From: Weimeria sp002480925 | Lineage (GTDB): Bacteria; Bacillota; Clostridia; Lachnospirales; Lachnospiraceae | Direction of reading: 5' to 3' | DNA length: 64,000 nt | Assembly: GCF_052064335.1 (NCBI RefSeq) | Contig: NZ_JBQHVU010000013.1 | Span: 11,248-75,247, forward strand | Part shown: positions 35,624-44,901 of the stretch, piece by piece | Layout: each line of letters begins with the position of its first letter | Numbering within the stretch: position 1 is the stretch's first letter | Notes under the pieces: generated by a model | Seen by the model: the letters and a program-made list of their open reading frames with translations, nothing else | Database searches by the model: none | Told to the model about the DNA's origin: nothing | Position numbers and translations under genes: made by a program

Positions 35624-37240
35624 TTACATCATTGGCTGCTGAGGTCCTGGCTGAGCCGGAGCCGGTTCTTTAATATCAGCAACTGCAGACTCTGTTGTAA
35701 GGAGTGTGCTTGCAACTGAGCATGCCTGCTCAAGAGCAGTACGTGTAACCTTTACAGGATCGATGATTCCGTTCTCGACCATCTTTACATACTTCTCATT
35801 GTAAGCATCAAAGCCCTCGCCGTCCTTTGAGTTCTTGACATTGTTGATGATGACTGAGCCCTCAAGTCCAGCATTGTCAGCTATATAGAAGAGAGGTGCA
35901 TCAAGCGCCTTTAATACGACATTTGCTCCTGTCTTCTCATCACCGCTGAGGCTCTCAGCAAGATTCTCGACATCCTTCTCAGCATGGATATAAGCGCTTC
36001 CGCCTCCTGCAATGATTCCTTCTTCGACTGCTGCTCTTGTAGCGTTTACAGCGTCTTCCATCCTGTACTTGGCTTCCTTCATCTCTGTCTCAGAAGCAGC
36101 GCCGACACGGATGACAGCTACTCCACCAGCGAGCTTTGCGAGACGCTCCTGAAGCTTTTCCTTATCAAAGTCAGATGTAGTCTCCTCTATCTGCTGCTTG
36201 ATCTGTGCTACACGGGCATCGATGGCCTGCTTGTCGCCACAGCCATCAACGATAGTTGTGTTCTCCTTGGTGATCTTGGCGCTCTTTGCACGACCGAGCT
36301 GTTCGATAGTAGCGTCCTTAAGCTCGAGGCCTACATCAGAGGTGATGACCTGGCCGCCTGTAAGGATAGCTATATCCTGAAGCATTTCCTTTCTTCTGTC
36401 GCCATATCCAGGAGCCTTTACTGCTACTACATTGAAGGTTCCACGAAGCTTGTTAAGGATAAGGGTCGTAAGAGCCTCACCCTCTACATCCTCTGCAATG
36501 ATCAGAAGCTTTGCGCCGTTCTGTACGATCTGCTCGAGAAGAGGAAGGATATCCTGGATATTCGAGATCTTCTTGTCTGTGATAAGGATATATGGATCAT
36601 CAAGAGTAGCTTCCATCTTCTCTGTATCTGTAACCATGTATGAGGAAATATACCCCTTGTCGAACTGCATTCCTTCAACGAGGTCAAGCTCTGTCTGCAT
36701 GGTCTTTGATTCCTCGATAGTGATTACGCCATCGTTTGAAACCTTCTCCATTGCATCAGCAACGAGCTGTCCTACCTCCTCGTTTCCAGCTGAGATAGCT
36801 GCAACCTTTGCGATCTGCTCCTTGCCTGATACCTTGTCAGACATCTTCTTAAGAGATTCAACAGCGCAGTCACAGGCCTTCTTCATTCCCTTACGGAGAA
36901 CGATAGGATTGGCACCTGCTGCAAGGTTCTTCATGCCTTCCTTGATCATTGCCTGAGCAAGTACTGTAGCTGTAGTAGTGCCATCACCGGCGACATCATT
37001 GGTCTTTGTAGCGACCTCCTTTACAAGCTGGGCGCCCATGTTCTCGAACTCATCCTCGAGCTCTATGTCCTTTGCGATAGTAACACCATCGTTCGTGATA
37101 GTAGGAGCTCCGTAGCTCTTATCAAGGACTACGTTTCTTCCCTTAGGTCCAAGGGTCACACGAACTGTATCAGCAAGCTTGTCAACACCAGCCTGAAGCG
37201 CCTGTCTTGCGTCAGCGCCGAATTTAATATCTTTTGCCAT
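35624..37240 (-). CDS. groEL: Chaperonin GroEL
   Basis: GroEL forms the 14-mer folding chamber. The 538-residue protein begins MAKDIKFGADARQAL and has the ATP-binding region GPKGRNVVLD, GDGTTTATVLA and the late GIIAGGGSAYI. The C-terminal tail is Pro/Gln/Met-rich (QPGPQQPMM), not the classic GGM repeat. It follows groES by 25 bp under CIRCE control. Confidence 0.98.
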   Translation of the reverse strand: MAKDIKFGADARQALQAGVDKLADTVRVTLGPKGRNVVLDKSYGAPTITNDGVTIAKDIELEDEFENMGAQLVKEVATKTNDVAGDGTTTATVLAQAMIKEGMKNLAAGANPIVLRKGMKKACDCAVESLKKMSDKVSGKEQIAKVAAISAGNEEVGQLVADAMEKVSNDGVITIEESKTMQTELDLVEGMQFDKGYISSYMVTDTEKMEATLDDPYILITDKKISNIQDILPLLEQIVQNGAKLLIIAEDVEGEALTTLILNKLRGTFNVVAVKAPGYGDRRKEMLQDIAILTGGQVITSDVGLELKDATIEQLGRAKSAKITKENTTIVDGCGDKQAIDARVAQIKQQIEETTSDFDKEKLQERLAKLAGGVAVIRVGAASETEMKEAKYRMEDAVNATRAAVEEGIIAGGGSAYIHAEKDVENLAESLSGDEKTGANVVLKALDAPLFYIADNAGLEGSVIINNVKNSKDGEGFDAYNEKYVKMVENGIIDPVKVTRTALEQACSVASTLLTTESAVADIKEPAPAQPGPQQPMM

Positions 37241-37265
37241 GACTTAAATACTTCCTTTCGTTAGA

Positions 37266-37538
37266 TCACTCAACAATAGCAAGGATGTCATCCTGCTTTA
37301 CAATAATATACTCTTCATCATCAAGCTTGACATTTGTCCCGGCATACTTGCTGTAGACAACCTTCTGTCCGGCCTTGACCTGCATGGTAACGTCCTTGGT
37401 TCCAGGGCCTACTGCGATAACCTCGGCCTCCTGCGGCTTCTCCTTGGCACTGTCTGCAAGGATGATGCCTGACTTGGTCTTCTCCTCAGCCTCTAACTGC
37501 TTCAAAACTACCCGGTCTGATAACGGATTAAGTTTCAT
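37266..37538 (-). CDS. groES: Co-chaperonin GroES
   Basis: GroES caps GroEL. The 90-residue protein begins MKLNPLSDRVVLKQLEAEEKT and includes the mobile loop KTKSGIILADSAKEKPQEAEV and KVVYSKYAGT. Expression should be heat-inducible through HrcA at the upstream CIRCE element. Confidence 0.98.
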   Translation of the reverse strand: MKLNPLSDRVVLKQLEAEEKTKSGIILADSAKEKPQEAEVIAVGPGTKDVTMQVKAGQKVVYSKYAGTNVKLDDEEYIIVKQDDILAIVE

Positions 37539-37579
37539 GATGAAATACCTCCTTGTTCGATGATATTTTTCTTAATCTG

Positions 37580-37606
37580 TTAGCACTCATTTTGGAGGAG
37601 TGCTAA
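37580..37606. promoter_or_regulatory. CIRCE operator (HrcA binding site)
   Basis: The exact consensus TTAGCACTC-N9-GAGTGCTAA is present, between the groESL promoter and groES. HrcA binds it and represses in the absence of heat stress. Confidence 0.97.
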
Positions 37607-37618
37607 CCAACTGTCTAT

Positions 37619-37647
37619 ATAATAGTTTTTTGTCTGTATGTTATCAA
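37619..37647 (-). promoter_or_regulatory. groESL promoter
   Basis: On the minus strand TTGATA (37642-37647), 17 bases, then TATTAT (37619-37624). CIRCE begins 12 bases after the -10 box, so it overlaps or closely follows the transcript start. Confidence 0.82.
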
Positions 37648-37739
37648 ATCGAAAAATCGCATATTATTCTCGATTTTCCTCTGAAGATCAGAAGTATACT
37701 CTTGTATACTCCGTTTTTCTTAAACTTGTAAAAATAAAC

Positions 37740-39092
37740 CTATTCCAAAGGCCACAGCTGTCTGAACAGCCGCTTTCCGGTTTCGGTCCTGAATATCTTC
37801 TCGAAAACATTCTCCCTTGTCCTCTGATCTGTGTCATCCTCATACATATTTACGAGGAAATCAGCCTCAACAAGGATCTGGTAATCAATCCCGTCTATAT
37901 TATTATATGTATGATGATGTCCTACAAGATATGAGACCCTGTTCACAAGCTCACTCTCAAACCCCATATCGCTAAGTAGCTTTGCGGCAAGTGGCGCTCC
38001 CAGCTTTTCCTGGACAGATCCGGCTGTCGTATGAAAGCTTTGCTCTGCCTTATGGATTCCTATATCATGGACTATTGCAGCTATCTCTGTTATCTCTCTT
38101 AGCCTTAGTGGCAGATGCTCCTTTACAGCCATCATATGGGCGTAATAATAGACCTTTGTAAAATGCGTAAGCCTCTTCGGATCTCCGGCATCAAAGTCGG
38201 CCATAGCCATATATACATCCTCGATAGCAGGACGGGTCCTGACCTCGTCACCTTCCTCGGACAAATAATCATAGACTCCGCTGTCCGGGACACAATAAGC
38301 TATATAAGGTCTCTGTCTTCTCGACCGGTTTGCCTCTCCTGTATCTATATCACATAGCAGAAGCTCCTCGCCAGGTCCGGCCTCCTTTATCACATTTCCA
38401 TCAGGCCCTACTATAATACTGTCTCCGGCAAATACCAGGCCGTCCTCATCCCCGGTCCTGTTCGCCATGGCTATAAAGACATTGTTCTGATATGCCTCTG
38501 CTATGATCTCTGACCTGAAAACAGAAAGAGGCTCATCTGAAAGATTTGCTGCCGGTATCAGGATAAGAGATGCACCGGCTAAGGCACATGCTCTTATGCT
38601 CTCAGGAATATGCCTGTCAAAGCAGATAACTATCCCTATATTGCCAAATGGCGTAGGGAAAACCCTGTATGGCTCCCTTGCCGGATGATAGTAGTCGCCC
38701 TCATAGAAATTCTCTGCAGTAAAGATATGATGCATATCGCAGCTGCCCTGAAGTCTGCCTGTCTTTGTAAACAGATAGGATCTGTCAAAAAGCCTGCCAT
38801 CCTCTTCCTTTACATAGAAATTAGGGCAGAGATAGATATTATTATCTCCGGCAGCCCCGGCAAATCTCCCGATCACAGGATCGTCTGTCCCGACAGAAAA
38901 GGCCTCAGGAGAAATCCCCATACCAAGAAGCATCTTAGCCGGATACCTGGGAAAAAAAGGAGTCAGGGTAAGCTCAGGATAAAGAAGCAGATCCGCTCCT
39001 GCCCTTGCAGCCTGTCCGGCTAACCTTATGGCCACATCCTCATTTACCCTTTTATCAATATCCATCTCCATCTGAGCAATGGCTATCTTCAT
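37740..39092 (-). CDS. Carbon-nitrogen hydrolase fused to an HD domain
   Basis: A 450-residue two-domain protein. Residues 1-265 are a nitrilase-superfamily domain with catalytic Glu40 (LLYPELTLTP) and Cys157 (GIVICFDRHIPES). The place normally held by the catalytic lysine (the YxK of GSYxKxHLF) reads GSCDMHHIF, so Lys is replaced by Met120. Residues 300-450 form an HD phosphohydrolase-like domain with IVHDIGIHKAE and GHHHTYNNID. Substrates are unknown, and loss of the lysine may mean altered or no amidase activity. It overlaps the thioesterase gene by 4 bases, so the two are coupled. Confidence 0.85.
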   Translation of the reverse strand: MKIAIAQMEMDIDKRVNEDVAIRLAGQAARAGADLLLYPELTLTPFFPRYPAKMLLGMGISPEAFSVGTDDPVIGRFAGAAGDNNIYLCPNFYVKEEDGRLFDRSYLFTKTGRLQGSCDMHHIFTAENFYEGDYYHPAREPYRVFPTPFGNIGIVICFDRHIPESIRACALAGASLILIPAANLSDEPLSVFRSEIIAEAYQNNVFIAMANRTGDEDGLVFAGDSIIVGPDGNVIKEAGPGEELLLCDIDTGEANRSRRQRPYIAYCVPDSGVYDYLSEEGDEVRTRPAIEDVYMAMADFDAGDPKRLTHFTKVYYYAHMMAVKEHLPLRLREITEIAAIVHDIGIHKAEQSFHTTAGSVQEKLGAPLAAKLLSDMGFESELVNRVSYLVGHHHTYNNIDGIDYQILVEADFLVNMYEDDTDQRTRENVFEKIFRTETGKRLFRQLWPLE

Positions 39093-39475
39093 TTCTTCTT
39101 ACCCTCTGCTTTCTCTATGAATTTCTGGTCATTTACTATAAATCTCTCGTGAGTCCCCTCTCCTATAAGACCTGTCTCGTCATAGGCCTCCCAGGAAAAG
39201 GTAAGCTTCCTCCGATCGATTGCAGTAAGCCTTGTCTTTGCAGTCACCTTCATACCAAGCGGTGTGGCACTAACATGAGAAAGTGTCATAGCCGTCCCTA
39301 CAGTAGACTCTCCATTTGAAAGCTCCGGCGCAACAGAGGTCCATGCTGCCTTTTCGACCAGTGAAACCATAGCCGGCGTCGCAAAGACAGGAAGCGTCCC
39401 GCTCCCGACACATGCAGCAGTATTTTCATCAGTTACAAGGGCCTCTGCCTGACCTGTGATTCCTTCTTTTATCAT
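39089..39475 (-). CDS. Hotdog-fold thioesterase (FlK-like)
   Basis: A 128-residue single hotdog domain of the fluoroacetyl-CoA-thioesterase-like group. The family's Thr, Glu and His appear in FATPAMVSLVEKAA and LSHVSATPLG, with a following MKVTAKTRLTAID strand. Most members are general acyl-CoA thioesterases; fluoroacetyl specificity is not implied. It is the first gene of the pair with the nitrilase-HD protein and is divergent from the phosphate transporter. Confidence 0.88.
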   Translation of the reverse strand: MIKEGITGQAEALVTDENTAACVGSGTLPVFATPAMVSLVEKAAWTSVAPELSNGESTVGTAMTLSHVSATPLGMKVTAKTRLTAIDRRKLTFSWEAYDETGLIGEGTHERFIVNDQKFIEKAEGKKK

Positions 39476-39537
39476 GTATATCTCCTTTCATCTGCTACTA
39501 TAATAATAAAAAATCAGGGGCTATGCAAGAAGGGGCA

Positions 39538-39634
39538 CTTATGTTAACTTTATGTAAAATCAATATAAAACAGTTGCAAGCAATTCCCAAATAATATAAA
39601 CTCTTAATGTAATTTTTGTGTGAAATCTATGTAA
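39538..39634 (+). promoter_or_regulatory. Phased 11-bp repeat array, candidate Pho box
   Basis: Elements of the form TGTWA recur every 11 bp upstream of the Na/Pi transporter. They stand at 39542, 39553 and 39564, then a weaker TGCAA at 39575, then 39608, 39619 and 39630. The two clusters are 66 bp apart, so all lie in one register. PhoP/PhoB proteins bind direct repeats with 11-bp period. The second cluster runs almost to the ribosome site. Regulation by phosphate is inference. Confidence 0.55.
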
Positions 39635-39645
39635 AGAGAGGAAAC

Positions 39646-41496
39646 ATGAACATCATTATCTTACTTAAACTGATCGGCGGTCTTGTGCTTTTCCTTTATG
39701 GAATCGATTACCTGGGCGTATCGCTAAAGAAGGTCTCGGGCGGGAAGCTTGAGAAGATCTTAGAAAGCCTGACCAACAACAAATGGAAGGCAGCTCTCCT
39801 TGGAGCTCTGGTGACCGCAGTGATCCAGTCCTCCGGTGCTACTATCGTGATGTGTGTCGGATTCGTAAATTCAGGCATCATGAGCCTTGAGCAGTCTGTC
39901 GGAGTGATCCTTGGAGCAAATATAGGAACCACAATCACAGCCTGGCTCCTGTCGCTTTCGGGCATCAAGAGCGATATGCTCCTGCTCCAGCTCTTCAAGC
40001 CCGAAAACTTCGCACCTGTTATCGGTCTTATAGGACTTATAATGGTAATGGGCTCCAAAAAGGAAAAGAAGAAAAATGTAGGAGCCATCCTTCTTTCATT
40101 CGCGATCCTTCTTATAGGAATGAGCTCAATGTCAAGCGCGGTTTCTCCTCTCGCAGAGGACAAGGCCTTTACAAGCGTCCTTACAATGTTCTCTAATCCA
40201 TTCCTGGGACTTCTCGTAGGACTGGGCATGACAGCTATCCTTCAGTCATCATCAGCCTCGATCGGTATCCTTCAGGCTCTTTCCACATCAGGAACCGTCA
40301 CCTTTGCGACAGCCATTCCTATTATAATGGGTGAGAATATAGGATCTGCCATCACAGGAATCATCTCATCTGTCGGTGCAGGAAGGAATGCCAAGCGCGC
40401 AGCATGGATGCAGATGTTCTACTGTATTATAAAGACCACGACCTTCATGACCATCTTCTATATACTAAATGCGCTAATTCATTTTGATTTCATGACAAAG
40501 CTGGCCTCACCTGTGACTATAGCCGTCTTCCATTCAGTATTCAATATTGCCGCGGTCATGCTTATGCTTCCATTCTGTGAGATCTTAGTAAAGATTGTAA
40601 AGAAAGTCTTCCCTATCACAGAAGCGGAGAAGAAGGAAGCCGAGACGATGCATACCTTTACTATACTTGATGATCGTTTCCTTTCCTCGCCTGCCTTTGC
40701 CCTTAGCCAGTCGAAGACAGTTCTTATCGAGATGATGAACCACAGCAACGATGCTATGAAATATGCCATAGATCTGATCTATGACTACGACGAGAAGAAG
40801 GCCCTTGAGGTCGAGCGTCTCGAGAAGCTGGTTGATGAATATGAGGATCATCTGAACACCTATCTGTCCAGGGTCGCCTCCGGTTCACTTTCAGATACAG
40901 ACGGACATACCTTAGCCTCCCTGCTCCATTCGACTAATGACTTCGAGAGGATAAGCGACCATGCCCTTAATATCATGCAGTCAGTTCAGATCATGAACGA
41001 GGACAATACTGTATTCTCCGAGGGAGCCATAAAGGAGCTTCATATCTTTACAGATGCCGTCGAGGAGATACTTGGTATCACAAGAGGTGCGCTTGCTGGC
41101 GATGATATAGAGATGGCAAAGCGTATCGATCCGCTCGAGGATACTATAGATTCTATAGACATGGAGATAAAGGAGCATCATGTGAAGCGTCTCCAGTCGG
41201 GAGAATGTACTGTCGAGCAGGGAATCTTCCTCTCGGATATCACTACCGACTTAGAAAGAGTCGCTGATCACTGCTCCAATATAGCAGCCTACATTATCTC
41301 CGCCTCTGACAATACATTTGATGTGCACGAATTCTCACAGAGGGAAAGAGAAGCGAGAAATGAAAGCTTCAGGCTTATAGAGGACGGATATCAGGCCAAA
41401 TACGAGCTCCCTGAATATGTGCCTCAGCCAAAGAAGACTACTGATCAAAAGAAAGCTGAAAAGAAGGATAAGAAAAAGAAAAAGAAGAATAAATAA
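39646..41496 (+). CDS. Na/Pi cotransporter with C-terminal PhoU-like domain
   Basis: This membrane protein should take up phosphate with sodium. The 616-residue protein has two Na/Pi repeats with the QSS motifs ALVTAVIQSSGATIV and GMTAILQSSSASI, about eight to ten membrane helices (about 1-320), and a cytoplasmic PhoU-like helical domain (about 340-560) with DFERISDHALNI and DLERVADHCSNI. A Lys-rich tail ends the protein. The start is placed at ATG 39646 because AGAGAGG precedes it; the frame is open a little further upstream from a TTG. Confidence 0.94.
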   Translation: MNIIILLKLIGGLVLFLYGIDYLGVSLKKVSGGKLEKILESLTNNKWKAALLGALVTAVIQSSGATIVMCVGFVNSGIMSLEQSVGVILGANIGTTITAWLLSLSGIKSDMLLLQLFKPENFAPVIGLIGLIMVMGSKKEKKKNVGAILLSFAILLIGMSSMSSAVSPLAEDKAFTSVLTMFSNPFLGLLVGLGMTAILQSSSASIGILQALSTSGTVTFATAIPIIMGENIGSAITGIISSVGAGRNAKRAAWMQMFYCIIKTTTFMTIFYILNALIHFDFMTKLASPVTIAVFHSVFNIAAVMLMLPFCEILVKIVKKVFPITEAEKKEAETMHTFTILDDRFLSSPAFALSQSKTVLIEMMNHSNDAMKYAIDLIYDYDEKKALEVERLEKLVDEYEDHLNTYLSRVASGSLSDTDGHTLASLLHSTNDFERISDHALNIMQSVQIMNEDNTVFSEGAIKELHIFTDAVEEILGITRGALAGDDIEMAKRIDPLEDTIDSIDMEIKEHHVKRLQSGECTVEQGIFLSDITTDLERVADHCSNIAAYIISASDNTFDVHEFSQREREARNESFRLIEDGYQAKYELPEYVPQPKKTTDQKKAEKKDKKKKKKNK

Positions 41497-41524
41497 AAAA
41501 GCCGCGGCTTAGCCGCGGCTTTTC
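41495..41524. terminator. Bidirectional terminator between the Na/Pi gene and trpS
   Basis: A 12-bp stem AAAAGCCGCGGC / GCCGCGGCTTTT lies exactly between the two convergent stop codons, with A and T tracts placed to work in both directions. Confidence 0.9.
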
Positions 41525-41525
41525 T

Positions 41526-42632
41526 TTATCTTGCTATAAAGCTCTCCCAGTCATTTATTATAGAATCATCATCGAAGTAATTGATCCTCATTTTCTCCTG
41601 CATCTGATGCAGTGTATCATTAGTGATCGAGACCGCCTTTTGTGTACCCTCCTTAAGGATATCGTAGACATCAGGTATCCTCTTCTCCCATTCATGTCTT
41701 CTTTCTCTTATGGGATCAAGCACCCTGTTTAGTACCTTTATAAGAAACTTCTTGCAGTCCATATCGCCCAGACCGCCTCTCGTATAGTGGTCCTTAAGCT
41801 CATCGAGATTCTGATAGTCCGGCCAGAAGTCCATGAAATCATCGTCTGTCGCGAAGGCATCAAGATAGGTGAATACGCAGTTGCCCTCAAGATGTCCAGG
41901 ATCATCCTTTCTCAGATGCTTTGGATCAGTGTACATGCTCTTTACCTTTTTCTCAAGAGTCTCTTTATCATCAGCGAGATAGATGGCATTGCCCAGTGAC
42001 TTGCTCATCTTTGCCTTTCCATCTATTCCCGGAAGCCTCATGGCAGCCCTGTTGTCAGGAAGCATGATCTCCGGCTCGACTAATACCTCGCCATAGGTCA
42101 TATTGAATCTCCTGACTATCTCCCTGGCCTGCTCTATCATCGGTTCCTGATCCTCTCCTACCGGCACACAGTTTGCCTTGAAGGCCGTGATATCCGCTGT
42201 CTGTGATACAGGATAGGTGAAGAATCCGGCAGGTATTCCCTCACTGCCCGGCTTGTCGAAGCCTCTTAAGGTGATCTCATTCTTTATGGTAGGGTTCCTT
42301 GATAATCTCTCTGTGGTCACCATGTTCATGAAATAGAATGTCATTGCATGGAGAGCCGGAATCTGTGACTGGACACAGATGGTCGATATATCAGGATCTA
42401 TACCGACTGAGAGATAGTCAAGAGCGACCTCTATCATATTGTCTCTTATCTTCTGAGGGTTCTTAGCATTGTCTGTAAGAGCCTGGTCATCGGCTATAAG
42501 GATATTTATCCCGTCAAACCTGCCGCTGTTCTGAAGCTCCACTCTTCTTCTCAGTGAGCCTGTGAAATGTCCGAGATGGAGCTTTCCAGTAGGCCTGTCG
42601 CCTGTTAAGATGATATTTTCTTTCTTTTCCAA
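41526..42632 (-). CDS. trpS: Tryptophanyl-tRNA synthetase
   Basis: This class I enzyme charges tRNA-Trp. The protein has the HIGH-type signature TGDRPTGKLHLGHFTGS and the KMSKS-type AKMSKSLGNAIYL. It belongs to the longer (about 370-residue) clostridial subtype. A TTG at 42647 lies inside the ribosome site; TTG at 42632, 8 bases after GGAGG, is the better start. It follows pulA directly. Confidence 0.94.
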   Translation of the reverse strand: MEKKENIILTGDRPTGKLHLGHFTGSLRRRVELQNSGRFDGINILIADDQALTDNAKNPQKIRDNMIEVALDYLSVGIDPDISTICVQSQIPALHAMTFYFMNMVTTERLSRNPTIKNEITLRGFDKPGSEGIPAGFFTYPVSQTADITAFKANCVPVGEDQEPMIEQAREIVRRFNMTYGEVLVEPEIMLPDNRAAMRLPGIDGKAKMSKSLGNAIYLADDKETLEKKVKSMYTDPKHLRKDDPGHLEGNCVFTYLDAFATDDDFMDFWPDYQNLDELKDHYTRGGLGDMDCKKFLIKVLNRVLDPIRERRHEWEKRIPDVYDILKEGTQKAVSITNDTLHQMQEKMRINYFDDDSIINDWESFIAR

Positions 42633-42647
42633 AACCAAATCCTCCAA

Positions 42648-44630
42648 TCAAACCTTCTTAAGTATCAGGGCTGACATAGGCTTAGATACTATCCTTTCAC
42701 TCTCTATATGAGGAGTCTCATCCTGCCAGTAGCTGGAGCAATCCGTATCGGCAAGAAGCTTCCATTTCCCCGCAGGAAGAGAGAGCTTTCTGTTGTATTC
42801 AGATCCGTTGTATACAAAGAGCAGATGTCCCGACGAATCCTTTGCCTGTACGAAGACAAGTCCCTCAGGAAGGCCATCCTCATCTCCTGCCCAGATCATG
42901 AAATCATCCTTTACACCACTGTCCTTTCTGCAAAGGATAGGAAGTCTTTTCCTTAGAGCTATAAGCCCCTTATAGTAATCTATCAGATCCTTGTGAGCAT
43001 ATAGCTGATCCCAGTGTATGGCATTTTCCTCTATAGCGGCATTATAGGAATTCTCATCGCCATTCTTGGTCCTTGCTCCCTCCTCACCGAGGAAGAAGAA
43101 CGGACGGCCTGGTGTCATAAGATATATGGCAGCTGCAAGCCTGTTCTCAGAAAGTCTCTTTTCTTCGGAATCTCCGACCGGATGAAGGCCATTTACCCGT
43201 GAGAGCTTATCCCACAGGGTCAGATTGTCATGACAGGATACGAAGGTTATGCTCTGAGAAGGATTCGAGATTATACCGTCTCCACCCAGACATGACATGA
43301 TTCCCTTCTTTAGGGCCTGATGGTCCCTGGTACCCTCGACAAAGCCAGGATCATCAGGCTCGAATGCCTTGCCTGTTATGGCATCGCGAAGATTATCGTT
43401 GAAATATCCTATCGAGGTATCAAGCCTTGTGAAATGATCCTTATCAGACATCACGACATCGCCTGACGGATATGTCTTCATATTCCAGGCCTCGCCATAG
43501 ACTATCTTTTCATCCTTGCCGAATTCCTCGTCGAGATTTCTCTTGATATCGTTCATAAGGCCTGTGTCGAGAAGGCTCATTATATCGAAGCGGAAGCCAT
43601 CCAGATGATACTCCCTGGCCCAGTAGGTGACACAGTCTGTAATGAACTTATGAGTCATAGGCATCTCTGTGGCCACATCGTTGCCGCAGAAGGATCCCTC
43701 GGAGAGGCTTCCGTCATCCTTAAGCCTGTAATGGTACCATGGAGCCGTCCTCTGCAGAGGTGTATCAATACCATAGGTATGGTTGAAAACGACATCCATT
43801 ATGACTCTGAATCCGGCCTTGTGAAGGGCCATCACGGCTTCCTTGAGCTCTCTTACCCTTACCTCGCCCCTGTAAGGATCGCTTGATAAGCCTCCCTCCG
43901 GAGAAAAATAGTTTCTCGGATCATAGCCCCAGTTGTACGGCTCACCATTTTCGCTTCCCTTCAGATGGTTGGCAAAGGCAGCCGCCTCATCAACACTGGC
44001 ATAGTCATAGATTGGCAGAAGCTGAATGTGTGTAACTCCAAGCTCCTTAAGATATGTAAGTCCTGTCGGCTTATCTCCAAGAGATGTATGCTGGCTTGTA
44101 AAGGCAAGGAACCTTCCTCTCTGCTCCTCAGGGAAGCCTCCTGACTTATCCCAGGAGAAGTCCTTTACATGGGTCTCGCAGATCACTGTCTCAGGAGTCT
44201 TAGCCGGAGGTCTGTCCTCTGTCCAGCCGTCAGGATCCGTTGTAGAAAGGTCAAGTATCTGGCCCCTCTGCCCATTTACTCCGCAGGAGACAGCATAAGG
44301 ATCGACAGTGACTACTGTTCCGTCTTCATGCTTTATCAGATAATCATAGTATTTTCCTGATAGATTCTTCTTGCTGTTTATGGAAAAGACTCCGTTCTTT
44401 CCATAGATCATATTGTAATCGGATGAAGGGCAATCATCCTCTGTACCGTCCTCCTCCTTAGAGCCATGCTCAAACAGCCTCAAATGCACTTCCTGGGCCA
44501 TTGGACTCCAGAGGGCGAAATGAGTTCCCTCCTCATCTACCCAGGCTCCGAGCCGGCCGGAATAATCATATTTTGAAGAGAAGGAACTGCTTGTATAGAA
44601 TTCCTTCCACTCAAGTGGTGTTCGACTCAT
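42648..44630 (-). CDS. pulA: Type I pullulanase / glycogen debranching enzyme (GH13)
   Basis: A 660-residue intracellular alpha-1,6-glucosidase. An N-terminal CBM48-like domain (about 20-130, LGAWVDEEGTHFALWSP) precedes the catalytic barrel. The type I marker YNWGYDP is present, as are the conserved regions DVVFNHTYG, FRFDIMSLLD (nucleophile Asp), YGEAWNM (acid Glu) and FVSCHDNLTLWDKL. No signal peptide is seen, so it acts on glycogen or imported maltodextrins. Confidence 0.94.
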   Translation of the reverse strand: MSRTPLEWKEFYTSSSFSSKYDYSGRLGAWVDEEGTHFALWSPMAQEVHLRLFEHGSKEEDGTEDDCPSSDYNMIYGKNGVFSINSKKNLSGKYYDYLIKHEDGTVVTVDPYAVSCGVNGQRGQILDLSTTDPDGWTEDRPPAKTPETVICETHVKDFSWDKSGGFPEEQRGRFLAFTSQHTSLGDKPTGLTYLKELGVTHIQLLPIYDYASVDEAAAFANHLKGSENGEPYNWGYDPRNYFSPEGGLSSDPYRGEVRVRELKEAVMALHKAGFRVIMDVVFNHTYGIDTPLQRTAPWYHYRLKDDGSLSEGSFCGNDVATEMPMTHKFITDCVTYWAREYHLDGFRFDIMSLLDTGLMNDIKRNLDEEFGKDEKIVYGEAWNMKTYPSGDVVMSDKDHFTRLDTSIGYFNDNLRDAITGKAFEPDDPGFVEGTRDHQALKKGIMSCLGGDGIISNPSQSITFVSCHDNLTLWDKLSRVNGLHPVGDSEEKRLSENRLAAAIYLMTPGRPFFFLGEEGARTKNGDENSYNAAIEENAIHWDQLYAHKDLIDYYKGLIALRKRLPILCRKDSGVKDDFMIWAGDEDGLPEGLVFVQAKDSSGHLLFVYNGSEYNRKLSLPAGKWKLLADTDCSSYWQDETPHIESERIVSKPMSALILKKV

Positions 44631-44645
44631 CTAAACTTCCTTTAT

Positions 44646-44672
44646 AAAAAAACAGGGACGCATGGGCGTCCC
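44646..44672 (-). terminator. Terminator after the efp operon
   Basis: A GGGACGC / GCGTCCC stem with a 4-base loop is followed on the minus strand by T residues, just past the small gene at 44683-44886 and before pulA. Confidence 0.82.
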
Positions 44673-44682
44673 ATAAATACTC

Positions 44683-44886
44683 TTATAATTCTGTCAGTCT
44701 CTGCTTTATCCGGTCAAGGACCTTAGCCGGAACTGTATCATCACGGTACAGGTCCGAAAAACAGCTCTCTGAATCCATCAGTGCTGTCACATCAAGCCAT
44801 CCACCGTTACGGAATTCCTCATCAAATACTCCAAAAACCTGTCTGTCAGACAGAAGCTTCTTCAGAGGAATATCATCATACTGCAT
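44683..44886 (-). CDS. Small acidic protein, unknown
   Basis: A 67-residue protein (MQYDDIPLKKLLSDRQV) with predicted helices and no membrane segment. It lies 15 bp after efp and directly before a terminator, which supports it as a real distal gene. I recognise no family. Confidence 0.55.
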   Translation of the reverse strand: MQYDDIPLKKLLSDRQVFGVFDEEFRNGGWLDVTALMDSESCFSDLYRDDTVPAKVLDRIKQRLTEL

Positions 44887-44901
44887 CTAATCGATCTCCC
44901 A

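Noticed and set aside
35984..36643. A 219-residue plus-strand frame opposite groEL
   Set aside because: It is the complement of a highly conserved gene, has no ribosome site and shows no family pattern; codon bias of groEL keeps the opposite frame open.
39708..40229. A 173-residue minus-strand frame opposite the Na/Pi transporter
   Set aside because: Shadow of the transporter; no start signals and no recognisable protein.
42633..42660. T-box riboswitch before trpS
   Set aside because: trpS follows pulA directly with no leader, no specifier-loop structure and no antiterminator sequence.
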